37,777 nt of DNA from Protofrankia coriariae. Lineage in GTDB: Bacteria; Actinomycetota; Actinomycetes; Frankiales; Frankiaceae. The stretch spans positions 11,289 to 49,065 of the forward strand of contig NZ_JWIO01000029.1 of the NCBI RefSeq assembly GCF_001017755.1, in the 5' to 3' direction. The translations under genes and the position numbers were made by a program. Under the pieces are notes generated by a model. It was not told where the DNA came from. It did not search any database and saw only the letters and a list, made by a program, of their open reading frames with translations. Below, piece after piece: positions 8,569 to 16,636 of this stretch; position 1 is the first letter of the stretch; each line of letters opens with the position of its first letter.

Positions 8569-9440
8569 GGGGCGGTCAGGCCGTGCAGGGAGGACAGTCC
8601 GGTGGCGGTCGCGAACGCGGTCAGCGCACGGATCAGGGACTGGTCGTTCCAGCGGGCACCGCGGTCGGTGGTGGCGGCGAGGTAGGCGCGGCGGATCCAG
8701 CGCGGGTCGAGGTCGAGCCCGGCGGCGTGCGCCACCGACGGCAGGGTGATCAGGTCGGGCATGCCGGTGAGGTCCGGGCGCAGGGTCTCCACATCGATGA
8801 TCCGTACCGTGGTGTCGTCGTCGGCGCGGAGGTGTGCGGGTTTCAGGTCGAGGTGTCCCAGTGGTATGTGGGCGGGTCCGTGAGCGTCGGCGGTCACGTG
8901 CAGGAGCATGCACCACGCGTCCGGATTACTGATCCATCTGGGGGGTGGTGCGGTCAGCGCGGTGTCCAGCTGCCAGCAGGCGGTGGCCGTGACGAGGGAG
9001 GGAGGCCAGCGGGCGGAGGCGGTGTGCACGGTCGCGATCGCGGTGACGAGGGCGTCGAAGGTGGTGGGCCGTGACCAGTTGGCGGGGCGGGCCACATGGT
9101 CGACCAGCAGGGTGTGGGAGGTGTCGCAGGCGCTGCGCAGGCCGGGGAGGACGTTCTGCCCGGCCAGCAGTTCGTAGGCGAGGGTTTCACCGGTGTAGGC
9201 GTCGGGGTCCCCGTGGCGTTTGAGGACGGCGACCGGTGGATCCCCGAGGGTGAACACGGCTGTGCGGTAGCCGGCACGCAGGCAGCGCAGCGGGCCGCGG
9301 GCGTGGGGATGAAACCGGCTGATCAGATCCTGGGCTTGGGCTGCGGCGGTGGTGGGGTCGGTGTCGAGGGGGGTGGCCAGCCAGCCGTCCGGTCGGATGC
9401 GGGTCGCGCCTGCCAGCGGCCCGGCCGGGTCGGGGTTCAT
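8565..9440 (-). CDS. APH-fold phosphotransferase with altered catalytic loop
   Basis: A 291-aa protein of aminoglycoside-phosphotransferase/choline-kinase type. It has a V-A-V-L-K-R nucleotide-binding lysine segment, the catalytic loop H-L-D-L-K-P-A-H and an I-I-D-V-E-T metal-binding segment. In the family the loop is H-x-D-x4-N; here the last position is His, so the usual metal-binding Asn is replaced. It overlaps its neighbours by 4 bp on both sides (ATGA at the MBL stop, GTGA into the MFS gene), so it is translated with them. Substrate unknown; it may modify the locus product or act as a self-protection kinase. Confidence 0.8.
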   Translation of the reverse strand: MNPDPAGPLAGATRIRPDGWLATPLDTDPTTAAAQAQDLISRFHPHARGPLRCLRAGYRTAVFTLGDPPVAVLKRHGDPDAYTGETLAYELLAGQNVLPGLRSACDTSHTLLVDHVARPANWSRPTTFDALVTAIATVHTASARWPPSLVTATACWQLDTALTAPPPRWISNPDAWCMLLHVTADAHGPAHIPLGHLDLKPAHLRADDDTTVRIIDVETLRPDLTGMPDLITLPSVAHAAGLDLDPRWIRRAYLAATTDRGARWNDQSLIRALTAFATATGLSSLHGLTAP

Positions 9441-10942
9441 GGGTGGCGGGCCGGGGAACCGCGCAGCGCGGCGACGGCCCGCGTGTAGCAGGTGTGGGCG
9501 AGGTCGGGGCGCTGGTGCTCCCCGTAGATGGCGAACAGGGCGTAGACGAGGGAGTCCAGGGGTTCGCCGAGGTGCCAGCCCTGAAACGAGCCGCCGATGA
9601 TGTCCCAGATCTGGACCTGGCCGCGGAGCAGGCCGACGAGGTCCTGGTAGTAGATTTCCGCGCCGAACGGGTAGGTGGCCATGGCCGCCTCGCGTCCGGT
9701 GGTGGGCACCGGCACGAACGCGGGTCCGGTGATGTCCCAGGCGTAGCTGTCCGTCGTGCCGGGGCTGCCGGGCGGGTCGAGCAGGCGGAGGACCGCCCGC
9801 TGCGGCCCGAGCGGGCCGGACAGGTAGTCGTGGATGCCGCCGGCCAGCGCGCCGGTCCGGGTCGCGATCAGATGCCGGGCGAGTCGGGGGAGTTCGGCGG
9901 CGAGAAGCGTCCGGGCGTCGCTGATGTCGTCGGCGTGGATCAGCGGTGGGGCGATCGGGGTGGGTTCCACCGGGCGGGGGTCAGCGAGGAAGGCGCGTTG
10001 GCGGGCGTAGGCGGCCTGCTCGGCGTCGGTGTCGATATGCACCCAGCGGACCCGGTCACAGCGCGCGGGCCCGCCGGCGGCGGGCAGGGTCAGACGGTCA
10101 CCGGGCCGCGGGCCATACACGGTGAACAGGTGTTGGAGGGCGTTGGCGGCGTCGGCGAGCCTGGCATGGTCGGCGTAGAGAAACGGGCCGTGCGGGCTGC
10201 GCGGGGCGGTGAAACCGTTGCCGCACAGCGCGACCTCGCTGACACCGTCGAGCGGTTCCACATAGCTGATCAGCAGGCTGTGGAGGATCTCGATGCCGGT
10301 CGTGCGGCGGCGGGGCCCGTCCAGGCCGGGGAGCAGGTTCGTGTCCGCGCCGAGTGCCCCGTAGGGGACGGTCTGGGCGTTGTTCGACACCACCGCCAAC
10401 CGGGGCGGCAGCAGAGCACCGTCGGTGAGCTGCTCGACGTACAGGTCACTGACGTCGGCGTCGACACCGATGAACACGTCAGCGCCGGTGGTGTCTACCA
10501 GCCGGATCAGCGGCTGGGCGACCCGGGACTCCCAGAACAGTGTCCGGGCAGCCGCCGGATACAGGAAGATCTCCATCTCGCCGACCCGCAGCGGCTGTGT
10601 GTGGTCCAGCCGCCGCACCGTGAAACCCACCATGCGGATCGCGTCGACCACCGCGGTGGGGGTGGTGACGCCGGTGTAGACCGGTACCCGCCGGTCGAGC
10701 AGGTCAAGGGACGGCAGGTGGAAGTGGTCGAGATGCTCGTGGCTGAGGACCACCGCGTCCGGGCGGGGCATCGCGGCGACGTCCACCGTGCGAGGCGGCC
10801 ATAGCGCGAACTCCAGCTGCGGGCAGGCCCCGAACGCCGGGGTGAGGATCGGATCGAGCAGCACCACAGCGGTGCCGTCACTGATGTGCCAGCTTTGATG
10901 GCCCAGGAACGTCAGTTCCAGGCCGGTGGACCGCGGGGCCAT
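9437..10942 (-). CDS. Metallo-beta-lactamase-fold hydrolase/oxidoreductase
   Basis: A 501-aa protein. The N-terminal half is an MBL-fold domain with the metal motif H68-E-H70-L-D72-H73 in the L-S-H-E-H-L-D-H-F-H context and L-T-F-L-G-H-Q-S-W at its start, close to the UlaG/PqqB-like branch. The C-terminal 200 residues or so form an extra domain I do not recognise (ends near L-V-Y-A-L-F-A-I-Y-G-E-H-Q-R). ATG 10942 has an AGGA about 10 nt upstream. The gene follows a 48-aa ORF and a 17-bp hairpin. MBL-fold proteins occur in RiPP pathways (PqqB in PQQ), but the reaction here is unknown. Confidence 0.8.
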   Translation of the reverse strand: MAPRSTGLELTFLGHQSWHISDGTAVVLLDPILTPAFGACPQLEFALWPPRTVDVAAMPRPDAVVLSHEHLDHFHLPSLDLLDRRVPVYTGVTTPTAVVDAIRMVGFTVRRLDHTQPLRVGEMEIFLYPAAARTLFWESRVAQPLIRLVDTTGADVFIGVDADVSDLYVEQLTDGALLPPRLAVVSNNAQTVPYGALGADTNLLPGLDGPRRRTTGIEILHSLLISYVEPLDGVSEVALCGNGFTAPRSPHGPFLYADHARLADAANALQHLFTVYGPRPGDRLTLPAAGGPARCDRVRWVHIDTDAEQAAYARQRAFLADPRPVEPTPIAPPLIHADDISDARTLLAAELPRLARHLIATRTGALAGGIHDYLSGPLGPQRAVLRLLDPPGSPGTTDSYAWDITGPAFVPVPTTGREAAMATYPFGAEIYYQDLVGLLRGQVQIWDIIGGSFQGWHLGEPLDSLVYALFAIYGEHQRPDLAHTCYTRAVAALRGSPARHP

Positions 10943-10977
10943 GCCAGAGTCGTCCTTTCTGCTCTGCCGCGAGGGGC

Positions 10978-11024
10978 CGGCGGGCAGGGATCCCACGAAG
11001 GGGGAACGGGACCCCTGCCCGCCG
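10978..11024 (-). promoter_or_regulatory. Long hairpin between small ORF and MBL gene
   Basis: Arms 10978-10994 and 11008-11024 pair over 17 bp with a single mismatch, closing a 13-nt loop. The hairpin sits 29 bp after the stop of the 48-aa ORF and 35 bp before the next start. No U-tract follows on the minus strand, so it is more likely a partial terminator or mRNA-stabilising element that raises small-ORF transcript over the enzyme genes. Confidence 0.7.
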
Positions 11025-11053
11025 ACCCGGACAGAGCCAGGCGTTGACGGGTT

Positions 11054-11200
11054 CTACCGGTGGTAGGCCGTCGGGGCGGTGTCGGTGACACGGGTCGCGG
11101 TAAACGCCCGCACCCGGCGCTGCACGCGGGCCACGTCCTGGACGGTGACCTGCGCGGGTGTCGGAGCCGTACCGGTGGGCTGCCCGATGGTGCTACTCAT
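11054..11200 (-). CDS. 48-aa small protein, candidate precursor peptide
   Basis: A 48-aa ORF, MSSTIGQPTG at the N-terminus and a tail ending D-T-A-P-T-A-Y-H-R. It has one of the best ribosome sites in the window: AGGAGG six nt upstream of ATG 11200. It is the first gene of the minus-strand operon and is separated from the MBL gene by a long hairpin, as is usual for RiPP precursors. Residues 16-37 are amphipathic (A-Q-V-T-V-Q-D-V-A-R-V-Q-R-R-V), a plausible leader; the Tyr/His-containing tail would be the core. There is no Cys. The radical SAM enzyme 4.6 kb downstream could modify it. The precursor role is inference. Confidence 0.65.
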   Translation of the reverse strand: MSSTIGQPTGTAPTPAQVTVQDVARVQRRVRAFTATRVTDTAPTAYHR

Positions 11201-11521
11201 CGCCTTCCTCCTTCCTGGGGCTTCGGGGCCGCGCGGACATGGCGGTTACCGGCACGCCGAAGGGCGAGCCGTGCTCTGGCCGCCTTGTCCACCGCCCCTC
11301 GTTGGGGCTGGCATGCCGCCGCCGGGGCCGGTCTGCTGCTCATCGCCCCGGCGGCGACCGCTCCCAGCACACCGCAGGACGACGCCCACAGGAAGGCCGT
11401 GGCAATGGCCTAATCAGTGGCCGTTTCAGTTGCCGTTTCCGGAAGCCGTCCGGGGAGCGACGTCGAGACGGCTAGTGTTACCGCGTTCAGTCACTCAAGC
11501 GACACGCAGGACGTGGCCGTC
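11201..11521. promoter_or_regulatory. Divergent intergenic region
   Basis: About 320 bp between the small-ORF operon (-) and the HTH-TPR regulator (+). It must hold both promoters. No ORF in it looks coding. A TAGTGT at 11472-11477 is a possible -10 box for the regulator, without a convincing -35. Confidence 0.4.
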
Positions 11522-12940
11522 ATGTCGGGAGACACCCCCGTACTGATGTTGCGGGCCTACCGGGAGTGGTACGGCCTCGAGCAGCACGAAGTTGCCTCAC
11601 GACTGGTGACCCTTGCCCACGCCATCGACGGCACGCACCCCGGGGTCAACGACGAGATGATCTCCCGGTGGGAACGCGGACTGGTCCGACCACGACGACG
11701 CTACCGGCAGCTGCTGTGCACGCTGTACCAGGCGACAGAAACGCAGCTGGGATTCTGCCGGCCCCTCCCCGGGGAGACCGTCATCCACCCGTGGCCGCCG
11801 GTACCCGCCGGCGACAGCGCATCCGCAGACACCACCATGGCGCTGCCCTGGAACGCGGAGGGCGGTTTGCAGGCGGCCCGGGGCATCCTCGACGCTGAAG
11901 GCATGGATCGTCGACTGTTCCTCACCGCCATGGGCACGGCGATCACCGAACCCGCCCACGGGTGGCTGTTTGCCCCACCCGTGGACTCCGTGACCCGGAA
12001 CAGCGGCAGCCGTCTGCCCGCCACGGTCGTCGACCACCTTGACCAGATCATCGACCAGCTCCGCCGGATGGACGACCAGCTCGGTGGGGGCGCGCTACTC
12101 GGCCTGGTCCGCCAGCACCTCGCCTACGTCATCGGCCTCATCGAGCATCGGCGTTACACCGACAGCGTCGGACGCCGCCTCCACGCCACCGCGGCCGAAC
12201 TCCTCCGGCTGGCGGGCTGGCTTTCCTTCGACGCCGGTCAGCACGCCCCCGCGCAACGTTTCTTCGTCGCCGCGCTCCACGCCGCGCACACCGCCGGTGA
12301 CCGCGCGCTCGGCGCCAACATCCTCGGTTTCGCTTCCTGCCAGGCCAAGGACCTCGGTCATGTCCGTGCCGCGGTGTCACTCGCTGAAACCGCCCTGGCC
12401 GGCTATCCCGGTGGAACACCCCGGGTGAGCGCGATCCTGCACCTGCGGGCGGCCGAGGCGTACGCCAACGACCAGCAGACCACCGGCTGCCGCACGGCGA
12501 TCGACACCGCGTTCGACCGGCTGACAGACGCTGTTCCCGAGCACGGCGAACCCGGATGGTGCTATTGGATCAACGAGGCGCAGGTGCACGCCCAAGCCGG
12601 GTACTGCTATCTGAAACTCCACGACTGGCCCCGGGCGCAAGAACATCTCCACGCCGCCCTGTCCTTGCAGGACACGGCGTTCTCCCGCGAAGCAGCCCTC
12701 CGCCAGACACTGCTCGCCACCGCCTACGCCCGGCAGGATCCCCCCGACCTCGACCGGGTAACAGCACTCGGCAATGCCGCCGTCAACACCCTCACCGGGG
12801 AAGTCGACTCAGCCCGATGCATCGGCCATATGAGCCGCCTGGCCACCCACCTGGCGCCCCACCGCCGGACACCAGCAGTCCGCGAACTCCTCGACCGCGC
12901 TGATATGCTCACCGCTTCACCGTCCTCAAGATCTGTATAA
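11522..12940 (+). CDS. HTH-TPR transcriptional regulator
   Basis: A 472-aa protein with an N-terminal XRE-like HTH (about 1-75: L-R-A-Y-R-E-W-Y-G-L, then M-I-S-R-W-E-R-G) and a long alpha-helical C-terminus (about 170-470) rich in repeated A-A-x-x-L-x-x-A patterns typical of TPR/Spr1654-like ligand or peptide sensors. ATG 11522 was chosen because the HTH begins immediately; the frame is open back to 11417. Divergent orientation from the 48-aa ORF operon suggests local regulation, possibly by the mature peptide. The intact ISL3 element begins 43 bp after its stop without damaging it. Confidence 0.8.
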   Translation: MSGDTPVLMLRAYREWYGLEQHEVASRLVTLAHAIDGTHPGVNDEMISRWERGLVRPRRRYRQLLCTLYQATETQLGFCRPLPGETVIHPWPPVPAGDSASADTTMALPWNAEGGLQAARGILDAEGMDRRLFLTAMGTAITEPAHGWLFAPPVDSVTRNSGSRLPATVVDHLDQIIDQLRRMDDQLGGGALLGLVRQHLAYVIGLIEHRRYTDSVGRRLHATAAELLRLAGWLSFDAGQHAPAQRFFVAALHAAHTAGDRALGANILGFASCQAKDLGHVRAAVSLAETALAGYPGGTPRVSAILHLRAAEAYANDQQTTGCRTAIDTAFDRLTDAVPEHGEPGWCYWINEAQVHAQAGYCYLKLHDWPRAQEHLHAALSLQDTAFSREAALRQTLLATAYARQDPPDLDRVTALGNAAVNTLTGEVDSARCIGHMSRLATHLAPHRRTPAVRELLDRADMLTASPSSRSV

Positions 12941-12975
12941 AAACAAACTCCAGGCAGACCCGAGAAGGGAGTGTC

Positions 12976-14605
12976 AAGTTAACGGCTCTGCCAAGATTCC
13001 GGTGGTGACAGGCCGTCGTCGCGGTGACAAGCTGGCAACTGTGTGACGCCGAGCTGCTGAAGACTGTCTTTCCTCAGCTGGCCGCGGTGCTGGTCCAGCG
13101 CGTTGTCGATGAGGGGCAGAGGGTGCGGGTCGTTGCCCGGACCCGGGCGGATCCGGTGGCCTGTCCGCGCTGCGGGACGCTCACCGCGCGGGTGCACGGC
13201 TATCACCGGCGCTGGCTCGCCGATCTTCCGGTCGGGGGCAGGCCGGTGGTGATCGAGCTGACCCTGCGGCGGCTGGTGTGCCCGAGCCCGGACTGTTCCC
13301 AGCAGACGTTTCGGGAGCAGGTACCCGGACTGGCCGAGCGATACGCCCGGCGCACTCCTCACCTGGGGGCGCTCATCAGCGCGGTCGGCGTGGTCCTGGC
13401 CGGGCGGGCGGGGGCACGGCTGCTGTCGGTGTTCGCGGTGGCGGTCAGCTGCTCCACCGTGCTGCGGCTGGTGATGGCACTGCCTCTGCGCATGTCGGCG
13501 GTGCCCAGGGTGCTCAGCGTGGACGACGTCGCCCTGCGGCGACACCGCCGGTATGCGACCTTGCTGATCGATGCCGTCACCCACCGTCGCATCGATGTGC
13601 TCCCGAACCGGAAGGCGGACAGCCTGGCGGCGTGGCTGCGTGAGCATCCTGGGGTTCGGGTGGTGTGCCGTGATGGGTCGTTGTCCTATGCGGAGGCGAT
13701 CCGCCAAGGCGCCCCCGACGCCGTGCAGGTCAGCGACCGCTGGCACCTGTGGAAGAACCTCGGCGAGGCCGTGGAGAAGACCGTGGTCGCGCACAGCCGC
13801 TGCTGGCATGCCGGACCGCCCCGCACGATCACTGCCCGTGAGGAACACACGCGCAGCCGGCACGCCGCCGTCCACACCCTGCTCGACGAGGGCGTCGGGC
13901 TGCTGGAGTGCGCCCGCCGCCTGGGCTGGGCGCTGAACACCGTCAAACGCTATGCCCGGGCCGACTCGGCCGAGGCTCTGCTGCGTCCCCCGCAATACCG
14001 CCGCACGCTGGTCGATCCCTACCGCGACCATCTGCGCCGCCGCCTCGCCGACGAGTCCGGCGTGGCAGTCACCCGGCTCCTGGCCGAGATCCGCGAGCAG
14101 GGCTATCCGGGCAGCGCCACCCTGCTCGTGCGCTACCTCAACCAGGGACGCGCCGACCCCGAACGCATCCCGCCGTCCCCGCGCCGTCTGGCCGCCTGGC
14201 TCATGAGCAGGCCCGAGCACCTGCCCGATCATCGGCGGCGGCACCGGGACGACCTGGTCGCCAGCTGCCCGCAGATGACCGCCCTGGCCGCCCGGATACG
14301 CGCGTTCGCCGCCCTGCTCACCCACCACTGCGGCCAGGACCTCGACATGTGGATGAAAACCGTACGCGACGACGACCTGCCCTTCCTGCACGCCTTCGTC
14401 ACCGGGCTCGACACCGACCACGACGCCGTCGTCGCCGGACTGACCCTGCCTTACAGCAACGGCCCCATGGAGGGCGCAAACACCAAGGTCAAGCTGATCA
14501 AGCGGCAGATGTACGGCCGCGCCGAGTTCCCTCTGCTCCGCCAGCGCATCCTGCTCTCATGACCACGCTCCGTTACCACCGGAATCTTGGCAGGGCCAAG
14601 TTAAC
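12976..14605 (+). mobile_element. Intact ISL3-family insertion sequence with 8-bp target duplication
   Basis: The element proper is 12984-14597 (1614 bp). Terminal inverted repeats start GGCTCTGCCAAGATTCC on the left and GGCCCTGCCAAGATTCC on the right; they match over 23 bp with one mismatch. Both ends are flanked by the direct repeat AAGTTAAC (12976-12983 and 14598-14605), the 8-bp target duplication expected for ISL3. One transposase gene occupies nearly all of it. Intact ends and ORF indicate recent insertion. Confidence 0.93.
13024..14562 (+). CDS. ISL3-family transposase
   Basis: A 512-aa protein with a GTG start. The N-terminal zinc-binding region is C-P-R-C-G (about 40-44) with a later C-P-S-P-D-C-S. 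The DDE domain follows: V-L-S-V-D-D-V-A-L (first Asp), V-V-C-R-D-G-S (second Asp) and S-N-G-P-M-E-G-A-N-T-K-V-K (Glu), the ISL3 C-terminal signature. Length is at the upper end of the family, with an extra region around 280-400. It is complete and in frame, so the element may be active. Confidence 0.93.
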   Translation: MTSWQLCDAELLKTVFPQLAAVLVQRVVDEGQRVRVVARTRADPVACPRCGTLTARVHGYHRRWLADLPVGGRPVVIELTLRRLVCPSPDCSQQTFREQVPGLAERYARRTPHLGALISAVGVVLAGRAGARLLSVFAVAVSCSTVLRLVMALPLRMSAVPRVLSVDDVALRRHRRYATLLIDAVTHRRIDVLPNRKADSLAAWLREHPGVRVVCRDGSLSYAEAIRQGAPDAVQVSDRWHLWKNLGEAVEKTVVAHSRCWHAGPPRTITAREEHTRSRHAAVHTLLDEGVGLLECARRLGWALNTVKRYARADSAEALLRPPQYRRTLVDPYRDHLRRRLADESGVAVTRLLAEIREQGYPGSATLLVRYLNQGRADPERIPPSPRRLAAWLMSRPEHLPDHRRRHRDDLVASCPQMTALAARIRAFAALLTHHCGQDLDMWMKTVRDDDLPFLHAFVTGLDTDHDAVVAGLTLPYSNGPMEGANTKVKLIKRQMYGRAEFPLLRQRILLS

Positions 14606-14657
14606 GGTGTAACGGTGGGTTTTCAGTCTGTTACTTGCGGCCGGCGGACAGGCGTCC

Positions 14658-14801
14658 GTCGAAGGCGAGGTCGAAAGGACGATGGCCTGGCTCGGCGGCT
14701 ACCGCCGCCTCACCGTCCGCTACGAACGCAACGGCCATAACTTCCTCGGATTCCTCACCCTGGCAGCGACGCTGACCTGCTGGAAGAAACTGGCCACGTG
14801 A
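14658..14801 (+). pseudogene. IS5-family transposase C-terminal remnant
   Basis: About 47 codons in frame encode V-E-R-T-M-A-W-L-G-G-Y-R-R-L-T-V-R-Y-E-R and then F-L-T-L-A-A-T-L-T-C-W-K-K-L, the usual end of an IS5-type transposase including the catalytic Glu region. Everything upstream is missing. It lies 52 bp right of the ISL3 target duplication and 21 bp from the stop of the JAB-E1 gene, marking the left edge of the ubiquitin-like island. Confidence 0.8.
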
Positions 14802-14822
14802 GACACGTTCTTAGTAGTAGCG

Positions 14823-16277
14823 TTAAGCCCCCCGTGAGAGCGCCCGTCGGAGCCGAGTGACGGGGCGGGCCTGTCGCGCGCGGCGTTCGGCTTGGATATG
14901 CCGGGCGGCAGTGTGTTCGCCCGTCAGAACGAGGCGGTCGTCGCCAGCTGCGACGGCGGCCTCGAAGGCGCAGTCCTTCTTCGTCGGAAAATGGAGGTGG
15001 TCGAGTGTGTGGGTGGATAGGGAGTAGCTGAGTGGGCCGGGGACACCGAAGCCGCTAGGGGTCACGGTCAGGCTGACGAACTGGGCCAGGATGCTCGCGC
15101 TGACGCCCGCGGCGAGGACGGCGACGTTCTGCCGCTTGGGTAGTGCCTCGGGGTCTGCACCGTTGATGTAGGCGGGATCGTCGAGGAGGCCCAGCTTGTC
15201 TGTCTGGATCTCGCCTGCGTCCAATTGTTTGTTGCAGCAGAGACAGGGTTGTCCTGGTAGCAGGACGTGGGTACGCCACGTCGCGTTCCTCATGGTGCCG
15301 TCGTCGAAGGTGTCGATACCGATGCCGCCGTCGATGACGGGTATCAGGTCGGCGTACGCGAGGGTGTTGAGCACACCGCGAGGCCAGGGCCGGTCGACGC
15401 AGCTGATCACGATGTCGTAGTCCAAGGCCGCAGCCAGTCCGGCCGGGTCACAGATGCTCGCATCGAGCTCGACGATCTTGGGGTTCGCGGCGGTGGCTGC
15501 TCGGACCATCAACCGTCCGGCGACCTCGACCTTGCTTCGGGCCAGCCGAACGTCTGTGGCGGTCGCGCCTACCAGCCGGTCGAGGTTGACGATCTCCACG
15601 CTGTCGAAGTCCATCACGCCGACCTGTATGAGGCCGGTGGCGGCGAGCCTCAGCCCAACATCCAGCCCTACGCTGCCGGCCCCGACCACGAGTACCCGGG
15701 TGCGGGCGAGGCTGGCGTGGATCTCCTCGCCCCAGGCTGAGACGGTGCGGTCCTGCCTGTCGTTGCTCTTCGGTGCCGGCCGGAGCTGGTCGTTCCAGGT
15801 GACCCGGAAATGGTCACCCACGACCCGGACCGACTCACCGTGCGTCGGGACTCCCACGGCATCCCACACACGGCACGACCAATCCCCGTTCCCGGCAAGA
15901 GTCATTCCGACCAGCGGCTTGCCGGTCACCTGCTGAACGAGGTGGGCGTAGGACCGCTCGGCGTCATGGTCCGGACGGGACATCAGCTGCCATCCCCGGC
16001 TCCCGGGGTGGGAGTGCAGCGCTACGACACCTCGACCGAGCGAAGCAGCCTGGGCTGCCGCCCGGACGAAGTAGTCGCCGGTGAACGACGCGTTGCCATG
16101 GACAGCCCGCTCGCCGCGCTCCGGTAGCAGCGCGGCGTTTACCAAGGCGGTAGTTCTGGTCGAGCCGGTGGAGGTCGCGTACGTCGCCAGGCACACGTCT
16201 TCCTGGCCGTCGGCTCGGAGCAGATGCCGGCTGAGCTCGTTGTCGATCGTGCCGGGCATCGCTGCGGAGAAGGTCAT
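14823..16277 (-). CDS. JAB deubiquitinase-ThiF/E1 fusion
   Basis: A 484-aa two-domain protein. N-terminal JAB/MPN metallopeptidase: H88-S-H90-P, then S100-R-P-D103 (the JAMM H-x-H-P-x-S-x2-D motif). C-terminal ThiF/E1 adenylation domain: G-A-G-S-V-G at 199-204, N-L-D-R at 231-234, C293 in S-C-V-D-R-P-W as a candidate active-site cysteine, and C345/C347/C348 as part of a metal site. E1 adenylates and thioesterifies a ubiquitin-like C-terminus; JAB trims or removes it. The start overlaps the E2-like stop (ATGA). It is the last gene of the operon; the IS5 remnant follows at once, so a further gene may have been lost. Confidence 0.9.
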   Translation of the reverse strand: MTFSAAMPGTIDNELSRHLLRADGQEDVCLATYATSTGSTRTTALVNAALLPERGERAVHGNASFTGDYFVRAAAQAASLGRGVVALHSHPGSRGWQLMSRPDHDAERSYAHLVQQVTGKPLVGMTLAGNGDWSCRVWDAVGVPTHGESVRVVGDHFRVTWNDQLRPAPKSNDRQDRTVSAWGEEIHASLARTRVLVVGAGSVGLDVGLRLAATGLIQVGVMDFDSVEIVNLDRLVGATATDVRLARSKVEVAGRLMVRAATAANPKIVELDASICDPAGLAAALDYDIVISCVDRPWPRGVLNTLAYADLIPVIDGGIGIDTFDDGTMRNATWRTHVLLPGQPCLCCNKQLDAGEIQTDKLGLLDDPAYINGADPEALPKRQNVAVLAAGVSASILAQFVSLTVTPSGFGVPGPLSYSLSTHTLDHLHFPTKKDCAFEAAVAAGDDRLVLTGEHTAARHIQAERRARQARPVTRLRRALSRGA

Positions 16278-16636
16278 GCCGCTTCCTGAAGAACGCTCCG
16301 GACGTGCGCCAGCCATGCCTGCGCCGGCTCCTCGGCGTCACCCCAACCGGCGACCTGGCGGGAGTGCCGCACCCACCCGGGCAACGTCTCATCCATGTTG
16401 ATGTTGGTGTTCGTCAGCGCCACCGTCGCGGGGAGGTGGATCCAGTGAGGCGGCACGGCAGGCCATGCTCCGAGTTCGGACATAGCTACTCCGGTCTCCA
16501 CGTCGGTTGCCCCTGACTGGGTCGCCGCCGCGACTGTGAAGACGACGACCGAGGCTGTCACCGTCGTCTGGATGTCGCACCGGAGTAGACCGGCTATGAA
16601 GGCGTCGGCGCCCACGGTCGCGACGGCGGAGGTCAT
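16274..16636 (-). CDS. E2/UBC-like protein (prokaryotic E2 family E type)
   Basis: A 120-aa protein. The C-terminal half has the order P-x-V-P-P-H-W-I-H-L-P, then G-W-V-R-H-S-R-Q, then G-W-G-D and a final W-L-A-H-V-R-S-V-L helix. This matches the pattern of prokaryotic E2-like family E proteins found beside ubiquitin-like and ThiF genes. The only cysteine is C20, N-terminal to that core, so whether a classical thioester cysteine exists is unclear. The start overlaps the ubiquitin-like stop by 1 bp (TGATG) and the end overlaps the JAB-E1 start. Role inferred: accepting the activated ubiquitin-like protein from E1. Confidence 0.75.
   Translation of the reverse strand: MTSAVATVGADAFIAGLLRCDIQTTVTASVVVFTVAAATQSGATDVETGVAMSELGAWPAVPPHWIHLPATVALTNTNINMDETLPGWVRHSRQVAGWGDAEEPAQAWLAHVRSVLQEAA

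Noticed and set aside
12979-14421. A 480-codon minus-strand frame opposite the ISL3 transposase
   Set aside because: It is an antisense shadow; the plus-strand frame carries all ISL3 motifs.
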